A DNA stretch of 42,790 nt. Source: a virus. Position numbers and translations under genes: made by a program. Under the pieces are notes generated by a model that saw only the letters and a program-made list of their open reading frames with translations, had not been told where the DNA came from and ran no database searches. Location: positions 1-42,790 of IMG/VR virus record IMGVR_UViG_3300042988_000862; one strand, written 5' to 3'. Position 1 is the stretch's first letter. Every line of letters begins with the position of its first letter. Of this stretch, positions 13,825-23,470 are shown in pieces.

Positions 13825-14778
13825 TTAACGTGTTGCGTATCGTTTCCTACGTTCAATTTCTCTCTGTTTCGCTATCGCACGTTGTGCCATTGTCATACCA
13901 ACACCTAATCCTGCAACACCTGCGGACATAGCTGGCGTGGTGAAGGATTTTTGACCTGTCTTCCCATGCGCCTCGTTCCAAATGTCGGTGAGTTGGGTAT
14001 CTGTAACCTTATTCATTTTTCTATCAGGCTTATATAATAGCTCATACGATACTGGATTTTTTGGATTGCTTATATCGACTTCGTCAGGATATTCAGTTAC
14101 CAAATTTTTGAGCTTAGTTTTTATTGAAACAACTTTACTTGGAGAATCGGTATAAGCCAACGCATCATTATAATCCGTTGTTACAAAATCACCGTTTTTT
14201 ATTCCTTTACCAGATACACTTTTTGAATCTATGCCACGATAAACCGTTATTGTTGATTCAGGGTCTAATCCTTTAATATCTCCAACGAAAACACTTTGCG
14301 GTTTTACATAATTTCTCAACTTTGGACTATACTCACCATATTGAGTTGAACTACCTCGCATCTTAGAAAGAAACCTGTCTAAAGTATCGTGTTTTTTTGC
14401 TTCGCTTAAAAGTGTAGCTTTTTGTGGCTCTGAAAAAGAATCTATACTTCTATCAAGTTCTTTTAATTTTGCATCAGCATTTTTTTGTTTAATTAAGTTT
14501 GCGTTTTCTTTTACCACTGACATTTTGGTGTCAATATCTTCAAGCTCTTTCAATAAAGATTGTCTTTCCTTAAATGAGCTGTACGATTGTTCATTTTTAA
14601 AAGTTCCCGTTTTTTTATCAAACCCATCATTTACCATTGGAGTAATTTCATCAATCCTTTTTGTAATATAGTTCCTTTTCTCGTTCAAGGCTTCTGACTT
14701 CAATTCAGGCGTGATATTTGATGACTGTTTACCAACGCCTTGTGGTGGAACAGCCTCACCTTTTTTTTGGCACACCAA
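13825..14778 (-). CDS. Putative ADP-ribosyltransferase-domain virion protein
   Basis: Up to 317 residues. Residues about 20-140 are coiled-coil helices. Residues 176-250 show the pattern TVYRG (Arg181) then GDFVTTDYNDALAY (196-209) then VSIKTKL, like ADP-ribosyltransferase domains in phage polyvalent virion proteins, with Glu229 or Glu246 as a possible catalytic acid. The C-terminus has a Gly/Ala hydrophobic stretch and a basic tail. The only upstream start is TTG at 14778, with no good ribosome site. The frame joins the preceding 733-residue protein across an A8 run, so it may be made as a fusion. Catalysis is not proven. Confidence 0.5.
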   Translation of the reverse strand: MVCQKKGEAVPPQGVGKQSSNITPELKSEALNEKRNYITKRIDEITPMVNDGFDKKTGTFKNEQSYSSFKERQSLLKELEDIDTKMSVVKENANLIKQKNADAKLKELDRSIDSFSEPQKATLLSEAKKHDTLDRFLSKMRGSSTQYGEYSPKLRNYVKPQSVFVGDIKGLDPESTITVYRGIDSKSVSGKGIKNGDFVTTDYNDALAYTDSPSKVVSIKTKLKNLVTEYPDEVDISNPKNPVSYELLYKPDRKMNKVTDTQLTDIWNEAHGKTGQKSFTTPAMSAGVAGLGVGMTMAQRAIAKQREIERRKRYATR

Positions 14779-16957
14779 ACACCGCTTGACCTTTCTTGGT
14801 TGGCATTTTGAACCTGCCCTCTTTCTTCATACGTGCGACCATGTTTTTAAGTGACGCTAAATCGTTATATTCTTTGACAACGGACGTATCTACATCTTTA
14901 CCATTTTTAATAGCTTCACGGACGTACTTCTTGTGCTCAATAACTGCACTACGTATCTGTTCAGGAGTTCCACGTTTGCCTAACCGCATCTCTATGAACT
15001 CTTGTTTTGTCAAATTGTGCGGTGCTTTAGCAAACGGCTGTTGACCTCGTGGTTGTACCGTAAACTGTCCTTTCCCCTCTGCACCGTACTGATATTTCGG
15101 TGCTGGTAGTGCTAATGGCTTACCCTTCATCTCAGAACCTATTGGCGGTACATTCGATGGTTCAAATGGTCGATTGATTACACGCCATTCTTCTGCCATC
15201 ATCGGTGAAGATGCCGGAACTCGTGGTTGTGGTACTTGTTTTTTATATGGTAATGCTTTAGGAACACCAATACCACGTTGTGCGCCCATTGCTTTAACAG
15301 CTTGTTGTTGATATGCACCTCTACCTGCTTGCTGTGAGCCAAGAACAGCTTTACTGTACTTACTACTTAATCGTGGACTTCGTTTTAATATCTTATCAGC
15401 ATCATCAAACATTCCCTTAATAAGAAAATCAGGTGAATTGACTAATTTTTTTACTTCTTTGATCGTATATCCACCCAATGAACTTAATATGCTTTTAATG
15501 TCCTTTGTTGCTATACCATATAAAATATTTGCACCTATAGCGGGATTTAATATGTTTTCAGATACTTCGTTGCCTGATTTACTTACAAGACCATTTATTC
15601 TTTTTACTAATGCCCTTTGCATTGTCAATACATCGCCATAACTCTTTCTTAGTTCTTTATGACCTGTCGTTCCAAGAGCGTTCATAATCCCATCTTCCAT
15701 GCTTTCTTTTACCCGTGATGCTACCTTAGCGTATAACTCACCAAGTATAGTATTCTTGCCATTATAAAATTCTTTTGATTTAGCATTAAATTTCTTGAGT
15801 ATTTTGTTAGATACATCGTCTACGCTTCCGCCTGAGTTTCCTTGTAGAATATTTGCGATTTTCCTAGCAGCACTTCTTTCTTCAGGCAATATACCCATAT
15901 CATTTATAACTCTATTCAAATCAGATATATCATTTGTCGGGTCATATTTCCAAAGTTGTTTACCGACCTTCTTTTCTATACCAGAATATTCAGAATGAAG
16001 TTGTTTAAGAGTATTGTCGGTAGCTTCAACCGCTTCAACTACGTTTTCGGGATTTCTTTTAATAAGATTACCGGCATCATCTGTTATTATATTCCCTTTA
16101 CGGTTTAATATTTCAGTTACACCATTAGCAATACTATTATCAAATCTTTCTATTGCATTAGGCGTAGCACCTCTTAATTGTCCGGGCTTAACAGCTTTAA
16201 AGAACGATTTCTTTACGGTATCTTTTATAGCTTGTTTAGCTACATCTTCAGATAATTCACGTCCTACGCTTAAAGCCCTGCCCATACCTTTAATAGCAGT
16301 ATTTACGCCTCGTCCTACTTGAACCGCGTCAGGGACTATTGCACCTGCTTGTATCAACCCTAATGTCGAAGCAACTTTCTCGGGCATCCCAGCACCAACG
16401 TTAACGTCACCTATTTCTGCTTTTGATTGACCGGATAAAACTTTAGGAATTGATTTTCCTAGTTGACCTATGCCACCAAGAAGCGGTGCTGCTTGCGTCA
16501 TTAAGAATTTAGGATTTATTGGTATCATTGGATTGTCAACTAATGATGTTCGTATCTGTTGTTGTGTAGGTATAGAAGATTTTCTTTGCTCCATTACCGC
16601 TGGCTCTGCTACTGCTTGTTCAGCCATTTGTCCAGCCGTTAAAACTGCTGGTGCAACATTTAAAGAAGCCATTTGTCCCGGTATTAATGGTGATATAGCT
16701 TGAACAATAGGATTAGATAAGACTTTTTGTGCCTGCTGATTTAGTCCTTGAAACATTTGTCCAGCATTAGGTCTACCCTGTTGTCTTTGTATTGATGCTT
16801 GAATAGGTTTTGTACTAGATACATACTGCTTTACTTCATCAAACGTAACACCTTCATCAGAAGCGTATTTGTCTATAACGGCAGACGGTTGTTTTTGTGT
16901 TAACAGCTTAGATATATTACCTTTAATCCTCTCGAAGTTTCTATCACCAATTGGCAT
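14756..16957 (-). CDS. Large internal virion protein candidate
   Basis: 733 residues, no signal peptide. The N-terminal 150 residues are Gln/Pro/Ala-rich; the middle is helical (residues 230-560); the last 180 are Pro/Gln/Gly-rich and basic. Long, helical, low-complexity proteins at this place after the tail genes are typical of ejection or internal core proteins of podoviruses that enter the cell with the DNA. No enzyme motif was seen. It ends with VFGVPKKR next to an A8 run where a frame change would extend it into the ART-domain protein. Confidence 0.5.
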   Translation of the reverse strand: MPIGDRNFERIKGNISKLLTQKQPSAVIDKYASDEGVTFDEVKQYVSSTKPIQASIQRQQGRPNAGQMFQGLNQQAQKVLSNPIVQAISPLIPGQMASLNVAPAVLTAGQMAEQAVAEPAVMEQRKSSIPTQQQIRTSLVDNPMIPINPKFLMTQAAPLLGGIGQLGKSIPKVLSGQSKAEIGDVNVGAGMPEKVASTLGLIQAGAIVPDAVQVGRGVNTAIKGMGRALSVGRELSEDVAKQAIKDTVKKSFFKAVKPGQLRGATPNAIERFDNSIANGVTEILNRKGNIITDDAGNLIKRNPENVVEAVEATDNTLKQLHSEYSGIEKKVGKQLWKYDPTNDISDLNRVINDMGILPEERSAARKIANILQGNSGGSVDDVSNKILKKFNAKSKEFYNGKNTILGELYAKVASRVKESMEDGIMNALGTTGHKELRKSYGDVLTMQRALVKRINGLVSKSGNEVSENILNPAIGANILYGIATKDIKSILSSLGGYTIKEVKKLVNSPDFLIKGMFDDADKILKRSPRLSSKYSKAVLGSQQAGRGAYQQQAVKAMGAQRGIGVPKALPYKKQVPQPRVPASSPMMAEEWRVINRPFEPSNVPPIGSEMKGKPLALPAPKYQYGAEGKGQFTVQPRGQQPFAKAPHNLTKQEFIEMRLGKRGTPEQIRSAVIEHKKYVREAIKNGKDVDTSVVKEYNDLASLKNMVARMKKEGRFKMPTKKGQAVFGVPKKR
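14761..14768 (-). other. A8 slippery run at a frame junction
   Basis: On the coding strand eight A's lie just before the stop codon of the 733-residue frame (CCA AAA AAA AGG TGA). Loss of one A in the mRNA, or a +1 ribosome shift, continues into the downstream 317-residue frame (..AAA AAA GGT GAG..). A sequencing or assembly indel would look the same. Confidence 0.5.
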
Positions 16958-16972
16958 GATTACCGCCTTGAT

Positions 16973-17917
16973 TTATTGTATATCTAGTCCTAAAGTACTC
17001 CAATCATTTCCTTGCGTGTCTTGTTGTTCTGTCTGTTGTTCAAATTGTCCCATACCTCGTGTAACGTGTTTAGGGTTTAGCCCATATTCAGATGATAAAT
17101 CTTCGTACTCAGAATACCTTTCATTGTATCTCTTTCCTCGCTCAGCAGATATAACACGTGCAGCATCAATTATTGCTTGTCTATCATCATTAGTAACACC
17201 TGTTCCACCTTTAAGTATTTTATTGTAAGCACCAATAAACTTGTTTGCTAAAGGCAATCCCTGTTCCGTTCTTAGATATTCTGATTCCCTTACAACTGAC
17301 GTTGGGTCACCAATCTTGTTAAAAGTCGTAATAAGATATTGGTCAGAAGCATTAAGATTTTTTGTTTTCCCAGAAACAACATCTTTTAAAATTCCTTCCA
17401 TAGCACCAAGTTGTGTTTGTATATTTACATAATCTTTGACTTCTGGTAGTGATACAAACTCTTTTCTAAGACGAGATGTATTTAAAAACTCCTGTTGTTT
17501 TGTTTTTTGTGTTTCCTTGTTAGAAGTTTCATCAAGCAATGTTTGATTTTGATATGTCACATCTCCAATCTTAGCTTCTTTCGCAACAAATCCTTCAGGG
17601 ATTGCCTGTTGTACTTCAATACCTGCGAGTGAGTCCCGCCACTGTTGTTCACGTTCGGTAAGTGGGACACCTGATTCCATCTTTCTTCTCAAATTCATAA
17701 ATGTAAACTTCGCAGGGTCATATTTCGCTTCTAATTCAAGTTTACGCCCAAACGCATCTTCTTGTTCTTTCTGTAAAGCAAGTCGTTGCTGTGTTTCTTG
17801 TTTCTTTTGAATATTGTTTAGATATTGACTTCCAAGTGATTCAATAAGACCGCCTAAAAACTGTTCTTTACCTGCGCCCGGGTCTTCTTGCTGTTGTTGT
17901 AATACTGAATAAGCCAT
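16973..17917 (-). CDS. Internal virion / ejection protein candidate
   Basis: 314 residues, mostly helical and Gln/Glu-rich: coiled coil at 45-65, then a central domain (LRKEFVSLPEVKDY, YLITTFNKIGDPTSVVRESE, LANKFIGAYNKILKGG). That middle motif set recurs in phage structural proteins of unknown role. No signal peptide, unlike the tail proteins downstream in coordinate. It starts 15 nt after the previous gene in transcription order (17933-18610), with the ribosome site GAGGTGAC. Confidence 0.5.
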   Translation of the reverse strand: MAYSVLQQQQEDPGAGKEQFLGGLIESLGSQYLNNIQKKQETQQRLALQKEQEDAFGRKLELEAKYDPAKFTFMNLRRKMESGVPLTEREQQWRDSLAGIEVQQAIPEGFVAKEAKIGDVTYQNQTLLDETSNKETQKTKQQEFLNTSRLRKEFVSLPEVKDYVNIQTQLGAMEGILKDVVSGKTKNLNASDQYLITTFNKIGDPTSVVRESEYLRTEQGLPLANKFIGAYNKILKGGTGVTNDDRQAIIDAARVISAERGKRYNERYSEYEDLSSEYGLNPKHVTRGMGQFEQQTEQQDTQGNDWSTLGLDIQ

Positions 17918-17932
17918 TTTGTCACCTCGTAT

Positions 17933-18610
17933 TTATGATAAACCGAATTGGTCAAGATTGCTACCAAAACTTCCAAACCCACCTACATCACCAGAATTTA
18001 ACATACCGCTACCAGTTGTCACCGGATTAGTCGTAGTACCTGAATCAAACATAGAACCGCCCATCTTAGCCCCAACTGCACCACCGACACCCGGCATCAA
18101 CATATTACCTAATGCTGCTCCTGCTATAGTTCCTAACGTTTTTCCAAATCCAGCGGTTTTTGATTCTGGCTGATACATAGCGTCAGGTTTCATTCCTGCA
18201 AGACCGAACAACTGTGACATAAGGCTCTGTCTTGCATTTTCTGCCATTGTAGCTTTTTGTGTTCCAATATCAGTAGTAACAGATGCAAGCTGTGGAGCCA
18301 TCTCGCTTGCCATACGTCCTTGTAGTACACCAAGCGCAGGTGAATCAGTGACACCACGCTTTGATGCGCTTGATTGTAACATCTGTAATACACCCGGTTT
18401 ACCTAAGCCACCACCCATATATGTCTGTTCAATTTTCTTTTGCGCCCTTGATTCAATATCAGCCCAATCAGGATTTACAGCACCATAATCAGGCGACCCA
18501 GCAAACTGTTGAAGAAGATTTGATAGACTTGTCCTTGCATTTGTAGCTTCTGCATACTCAGGAGCCATAATCCATTGAGCATCTTGTTTTTTACCACTAA
18601 ACCAACCCAT
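17933..18610 (-). CDS. Gly-rich internal virion protein candidate
   Basis: 225 residues from ATG 18610 (MGWFSGKK), which follows GGAGGTAAATAAC; an in-frame ATG at 18625 lies in the upstream gene. The N-terminal 130 residues are helical; residues 140-190 are Gly/Ala/Met-rich and hydrophobic (GFGKTLGTIAGAALG, PGVGGAVGAKMGG), like membrane-inserting segments of ejection proteins. The tail is Gly/Ser-rich. Confidence 0.5.
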   Translation of the reverse strand: MGWFSGKKQDAQWIMAPEYAEATNARTSLSNLLQQFAGSPDYGAVNPDWADIESRAQKKIEQTYMGGGLGKPGVLQMLQSSASKRGVTDSPALGVLQGRMASEMAPQLASVTTDIGTQKATMAENARQSLMSQLFGLAGMKPDAMYQPESKTAGFGKTLGTIAGAALGNMLMPGVGGAVGAKMGGSMFDSGTTTNPVTTGSGMLNSGDVGGFGSFGSNLDQFGLS

Positions 18611-18611
18611 G

Positions 18612-18992
18612 TTATTTACCTCCATCAGTATGCGGAAGATTTTCGTTCCGTGCTTTTATACGCTCAATTGCTATTGCTCGTATCTCACCATTAATACGTT
18701 TTTCTTCATCAGCTATTTCACGAGCTTGTATTTCAGCTTTAGCGGATTCCTCAAGTTTTCTTGAATCGACCTTGATACGTCCATCTTTATACAAATAAAA
18801 ATCCTGTGAGTACGTCAGACCAAGGTCGCTAATATGTTTGTCTTTAAGTACGACCTTATCAGCATCTTTAGGCTGTACAGCATCATCAGCTTCACTCAGT
18901 GAGTAGATACGTCCACCACTTTTTTCATATAACATATACACATCAGCAAAAGCTACGTTCGCAACCAGCATCATTAGAATAAAATATCTCAT
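18612..18992 (-). CDS. Exported small protein
   Basis: 126 residues. The first 16 (MRYFILMMLVANVAFA) form a Sec signal peptide ending in AFA. The mature part has a beta segment then a long charged helix (KLEESAKAEIQAREIADEEKR), likely coiled coil. AAGGAG precedes the ATG. One of several exported proteins in the tail block. Function is not recognised. Confidence 0.6.
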   Translation of the reverse strand: MRYFILMMLVANVAFADVYMLYEKSGGRIYSLSEADDAVQPKDADKVVLKDKHISDLGLTYSQDFYLYKDGRIKVDSRKLEESAKAEIQAREIADEEKRINGEIRAIAIERIKARNENLPHTDGGK

Positions 18993-19001
18993 ATGTTCTC
19001 C

Positions 19002-19733
19002 TTAGTTTGTTTCAATTGTGTATACACTGGTCGCCCCCGTGACTTTCCAGTAGTACCCCGCTGGAACAACAACCATTGACCCAACATTGTTTGAGCCCGC
19101 AAGTGACAATACAGCCGTCGAAGGAGAGCTTGATCCATCAACAAAAAATGTCAGCACTGACCCATCTGAATTATTCGCAACAACAAACCGATCAGTTTCA
19201 GCTAAATAAGACACGTTGTTACTTTTGCTGGTGTATCCTTTAAACTCGCCTTTTATATTATCATTATCAAGTAATGTGATATCTCCACTAGAATTATTAT
19301 AAAAATAGCCGATTCTCCGATACTGCAATGAACCAGTCGGAAACGTTGAATTTGTTGATACCTTAACCGTAAATGTATCGGCAGAGCTAGACCCGACCGC
19401 GTACACATAATACGTCGTGCTTGTCGCCTCACTTCCCGTGTCTATATCAGACCATGTTACCGTTGTTGCTGATGAATTATACAGCATTTCACAATCGTCA
19501 GCAGCGGCGTTGCATACCATAACGCTTCCAGATGTGACCGTCAATGTCGATGCTGATGCGTATTGGATAACAACATCGTTCCCACGAAACTGACGCATAA
19601 TTGCGGAATTATTCGTTGGTATGTATGTGTCCAAATCTGACGGAGAACGTGTGCCTAATGGCTCTAATGGTTCAAAGGCATCCCCAAACGCTAAAACCGG
19701 TATCAAGAGAAACGCTAACAAAAACCTTTTCAT
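19002..19733 (-). CDS. Exported beta-rich tail/fibre-like protein
   Basis: 243 residues with signal peptide MKRFLLAFLLIPVLAFG. The mature protein is Thr/Ser/Val/Gly-rich with many short strands and ends in a hydrophobic beta segment (SMVVVPAGYYWKVTGATSVY) typical of the last repeat of phage tail-fibre or spike accessory proteins. A strong ribosome site (AAGGGGGG) is present. It sits next to the collar protein. Confidence 0.55.
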   Translation of the reverse strand: MKRFLLAFLLIPVLAFGDAFEPLEPLGTRSPSDLDTYIPTNNSAIMRQFRGNDVVIQYASASTLTVTSGSVMVCNAAADDCEMLYNSSATTVTWSDIDTGSEATSTTYYVYAVGSSSADTFTVKVSTNSTFPTGSLQYRRIGYFYNNSSGDITLLDNDNIKGEFKGYTSKSNNVSYLAETDRFVVANNSDGSVLTFFVDGSSSPSTAVLSLAGSNNVGSMVVVPAGYYWKVTGATSVYTIETN

Positions 19734-19744
19734 AGACCCCCCTT

Positions 19745-20458
19745 TTATTCCTTCATTATATACGCAAGTGCATAATATTTTGCAATGTTAACAGTACCTG
19801 TTCCTGTATTTGCTGTTGAACCGCTGACCGTTGCTGTGTGTCCATGCGATGAACCAGCAGCGGAACTACCACTAAATGAATGTGTATGTGCACTTCCAGC
19901 TCCTGAAGACTCAAACCCATAAACATTGGCAACTGTTGTTGCTTCACCTGCATGACCTGTTCCTGCCGCATCAGTAGCTACATCATGCGTGTGAGCCGAT
20001 TCATTTGCTATTGCATACGAACCTACACCGTGAGTATGACTTGATTCGTTCGCATTCGATACCGCAATAGTACCGTATGCGTGCAAGTGTTCAGGTATCG
20101 TGCCATTACCAGATACTGTCAATGAACCTGTAATGTTTGTCTTAGCTGCACCTGCATCATCTTGATTAGCACCAACAATAAACCTATCACGTAAATCAGG
20201 TGTTCCATTCCCACCATCACATAACAACCACCCTGCTGGTATCGTTGCTATTGTACCACTCCACATGACAATCACACCGCTTGGGATAGCATAATCAGAC
20301 AACACATACGACACATCTTTTTTCAATGAACGTAATTCTTCATTAAGAATGACATTCGAGTTTGTGCATTCAGTAACATACTGACCTGATTCACCTGACA
20401 AAGCAAACGCATAAGTGCTTATTAAACATAAAATTATTGACAAAATAAGTTTTTTCAT
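19745..20458 (-). CDS. Tail collar domain protein with signal peptide
   Basis: 237 residues. Signal peptide MKKLILSIILCLISTYAFA. Residues 60-95 match the phage tail collar domain (PSGVIVMWSGTIATIPAGW, then CDGGNGTPDLRDRFIVGA). The C-terminal half is His/Gly/Ser/Thr-rich (SSHTHGVG, HTHSFSG), typical of distal fibre tips where metal ions are held between chains. Collar-domain proteins normally fold in the cytoplasm; a Sec signal on one is unexpected. The start overlaps the previous gene in an ATGA. Confidence 0.75.
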   Translation of the reverse strand: MKKLILSIILCLISTYAFALSGESGQYVTECTNSNVILNEELRSLKKDVSYVLSDYAIPSGVIVMWSGTIATIPAGWLLCDGGNGTPDLRDRFIVGANQDDAGAAKTNITGSLTVSGNGTIPEHLHAYGTIAVSNANESSHTHGVGSYAIANESAHTHDVATDAAGTGHAGEATTVANVYGFESSGAGSAHTHSFSGSSAAGSSHGHTATVSGSTANTGTGTVNIAKYYALAYIMKE

Positions 20459-22824
20459 CTGTTTACGCTCTCAACATCTACATCATATACCGCTGATAAA
20501 CGCCTGACCTTAAAATCATACGCATCATTTTTCTCTATTTTTACCTTTACTGTTTCAGCACTAAAACTACCACCGCTAAAACCTTCACGATAATAACCAT
20601 CATGTTCATCAAGGTCAACGGTAAACGTATCTGTTTCCCCTGTTTCATTAGTAAACGTGATTGTCGCTGTTCCTTGTGTTCCTTCATATTCAAACGTGAT
20701 TAACTTTAATTCTTTTATATACCCCGGCATAAACAATGTATTTATACCGCTTTCCCATGCAAACGGTACTGTTGATTCTGACACAGAACCAAATTTAGAA
20801 TAAAGCAATTTAACAACATATCCATTTTCTTTATATACAGTTGGAGTATACGCAATAGAATCACTTGTTGCTGATATACGGTATTGAACAATCGTGTTTG
20901 CTGTTACACCAGAAACAAGACTTCCTGCTGAATTAGTAAACTCGCTTGACCATGTAGCAGCAAGACAATCTGATGTTGACGCACCTGAACGTAAAGCAAT
21001 AGTTATATCGCTTCCGTCAGTTGGTAGACTTTCGTTCCAATATATTGTATCAAATGCACCTGCATTTAATTCTAGATATTGGCTTGTATATGTCCCTGTT
21101 TTATCAGGACGGTCTATATTTGCTTCTGGTAAATATGTAACTATATCATTTATAGTTGAAATACTTGCGTTTTTAGTTTGCAATTCAGTTAACCAACCGT
21201 CAACCGTACAATCCCATGATATCTCAAGTTCAGGACTGTCAGCGTCACCACCAACACCTTCTGGGATATATCGCATATCGTCCCATGTTCCAGTAAAATC
21301 TGCGTGTTCTTTATGTATAAGCTGATATACGATTTCATCATATGTATATATTGTGCTACTACTTGACGACCCAGATATTAGTGATTCATCGTCAGTACCT
21401 GAAAGAAACACGCAAAATGCTGAAATATTTATTGTGTCTATAGAAAAAGATTGCGTCAACGTGTCATATATAAGGACTCTATCGTTATATGTTGCACCTG
21501 ATTCAGATGATGTATACGCAAGATAGTATGAGTTTCTGAATATTGAAGCACACACATCATCTCTATTTGATTGTGATATATCTTTTATCTCTGGTTCGAC
21601 TTTATCAGATATTATTGTTGAGTTTTGACCACCAAATACGTATATTCCGTTGTTACCTAAGTAGTATAGACCATCTGAACCGTTAGCTACTGAATACGGC
21701 GCACGACACCCGATAATAGAATACGGGTCAGACACTGACCAATCACTAAATGTATCAGCACCGTCAGTATACAGATATTGAATAGTGTTATCTTTACCAA
21801 CGACTAATCTACCGTATAATGTCTTGACAAACGTTATCTGGTCACCATCGTTCTTGCGTATATCAAAATAGAACAATGGGTCAAAGTATTCAGGAGTATC
21901 ATCTTCTGAATAATATAACCGTGATTGATATGTAGGATTGTTACCACCAAATATACGATTTTGATGAAGCTGTATAAATCTAAACTTCGGAACTGTAGCT
22001 GCTACTGTTGGACTTAAAGACGCACCTAACGCACCATCAGCATCACTATCTACCAACGTTGTAGTCGTATTATCTGCGATTGTGCCGTTTGTAAGTAATT
22101 TATATGTTGAGCCACTATTAGCTATGCGATATACCTTGCGTCCTATAACACTTTCACCTTCATATGTGTTAGGCGCAAATGGTATCATACTAAGATTTAT
22201 GTCATTATCTGTCACAGTCATAGGATATGACGCAATATCAAATGAAACTTCATAACTTGCCGTATAAAACGTTACCTTATACGTATAAGTACCATCCGGT
22301 CCAGCTCCACTTCCTGCGTCTGCTGTGTACACGCTACCTGCATACGCTACTTTTGTACCGTCAGTCTTTAGCATATTATTATAGCCATCACAACCATACG
22401 CAATATTATTATATGTTACCCATGTCCATCGCTTTTCAGATGTAGCAAATGAGAACTTCGATGAACATACACCTGTATCATCACTACATACTTCAACATC
22501 GTTTCCAAGAGTGCGAATAGTGTATTTATTTCCATCTGGTAAATACAACCTGTGTATGCTTGTTGACGCATCTGTATCTGTAGACGTATACGCAGTTATT
22601 ACAGGGCTACGTTTAACAAGAGCACCTGTTTCACTGTTAAGCCGTGCGTTTTGTACTACAGTCCCTTGATTTAATGATACACCACGTTCATTTGCCTTAC
22701 TGTTTAGACCACCTGAGAAATCAAATATGTTCAATTGACGGTCTTTGACTTCATCAGCCGTAGCACAGAACCCAGATACACAAAAATTAACGATACATAG
22801 AAGGGCGTAAAGAAATACCCGCAT
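20455..22824 (-). CDS. Beta-propeller tail protein (nozzle/stabilisation-like) with signal peptide
   Basis: 789 residues from ATG 22824 (MRVFLYALLCIVNFCV..., cleavage near CATA); ATG 22839 is an alternative. After the signal comes LNIFDFSGGLNSKANERG...QGTVVQNARLN...LVKRSP, the hallmark opening of podovirus tail-tube/nozzle proteins built on a propeller. Propeller-like strands follow (FRFIQLHQNRIFGGN, GRLVVGKDNTIQYLY, APYSVANGSDGLYYLGNNGIYVF). The C-terminal 300 residues are beta-sandwich-like. It follows the head-tail adaptor gene directly, as in podoviruses. The signal peptide is odd for a protein that must join the head-tail channel. Confidence 0.68.
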   Translation of the reverse strand: MRVFLYALLCIVNFCVSGFCATADEVKDRQLNIFDFSGGLNSKANERGVSLNQGTVVQNARLNSETGALVKRSPVITAYTSTDTDASTSIHRLYLPDGNKYTIRTLGNDVEVCSDDTGVCSSKFSFATSEKRWTWVTYNNIAYGCDGYNNMLKTDGTKVAYAGSVYTADAGSGAGPDGTYTYKVTFYTASYEVSFDIASYPMTVTDNDINLSMIPFAPNTYEGESVIGRKVYRIANSGSTYKLLTNGTIADNTTTTLVDSDADGALGASLSPTVAATVPKFRFIQLHQNRIFGGNNPTYQSRLYYSEDDTPEYFDPLFYFDIRKNDGDQITFVKTLYGRLVVGKDNTIQYLYTDGADTFSDWSVSDPYSIIGCRAPYSVANGSDGLYYLGNNGIYVFGGQNSTIISDKVEPEIKDISQSNRDDVCASIFRNSYYLAYTSSESGATYNDRVLIYDTLTQSFSIDTINISAFCVFLSGTDDESLISGSSSSSTIYTYDEIVYQLIHKEHADFTGTWDDMRYIPEGVGGDADSPELEISWDCTVDGWLTELQTKNASISTINDIVTYLPEANIDRPDKTGTYTSQYLELNAGAFDTIYWNESLPTDGSDITIALRSGASTSDCLAATWSSEFTNSAGSLVSGVTANTIVQYRISATSDSIAYTPTVYKENGYVVKLLYSKFGSVSESTVPFAWESGINTLFMPGYIKELKLITFEYEGTQGTATITFTNETGETDTFTVDLDEHDGYYREGFSGGSFSAETVKVKIEKNDAYDFKVRRLSAVYDVDVESVNR

Positions 22825-23461
22825 TTCTGACACCACCATTTAAAGAATATGCCTGTTTTATATACCTTTCAAACTCACTGTATGCGTAATTGACTTCTTG
22901 GTCTTTACCAAGTTTGATTTTTGCTTTCCACTGCAAATATGCTACTAACGCATAATGAAATGGTTCTAAATATCCAATCCCATTAAATGGTTCTAGCGAG
23001 TCACTAGAAAAATCGTTTGGTTTATACACAGTTGATACTACTATCTCGACATCATCAGCACTTGGTTCTTTATCAAGAAAAAGATATGTCCCTCTCTGAT
23101 ACCATTTACGAGGTGTACCATTTGAAACATGATTACGCCATGTCCTACTGTCGTTGCTTAACTCTACAGGTGATGCAGCTTTTAAGTATTCACCGTCATA
23201 CCATATACCACCAGAACGGTCATCAATTTTGTAAAAATTAGGTATCAATGTCGCAAGGTCATATTCTCTTTGGTTATCGACTGTCAATAACGTTTCTTCA
23301 CCAACAATACATTCTGCTCGTGTGCAAAACTCTATATTCGCTTGCGTAAGCCATGAATTTAGTATTGCGTCAGCTTCAGAAGATGTGTTTGCATCTAGCC
23401 GTTTATCTGTTACATCAGGATTTTCTTGTCTAAATCGTGTTCGTATCTCTAATCTTGTCAT
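22787..23461 (-). CDS. Head-tail adaptor (tail tubular A-like)
   Basis: 224 residues, no signal peptide. The pattern MTRLEIRTRFRQENPD, ILNSWLTQANIEFCTRAEC, REYDLATLIPNFYKI, GTPRKWYQRGTYLFLDKEP, and a helical end (YALVAYLQWKAKIKLG) follows phage adaptor proteins that bind the portal and start the tail. It lies just before the nozzle-like gene and overlaps its start by 38 nt. A strong GGAGG precedes the ATG. Confidence 0.68.
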   Translation of the reverse strand: MTRLEIRTRFRQENPDVTDKRLDANTSSEADAILNSWLTQANIEFCTRAECIVGEETLLTVDNQREYDLATLIPNFYKIDDRSGGIWYDGEYLKAASPVELSNDSRTWRNHVSNGTPRKWYQRGTYLFLDKEPSADDVEIVVSTVYKPNDFSSDSLEPFNGIGYLEPFHYALVAYLQWKAKIKLGKDQEVNYAYSEFERYIKQAYSLNGGVRNAGISLRPSMYR

Positions 23462-23470
23462 CTTTTCCTC

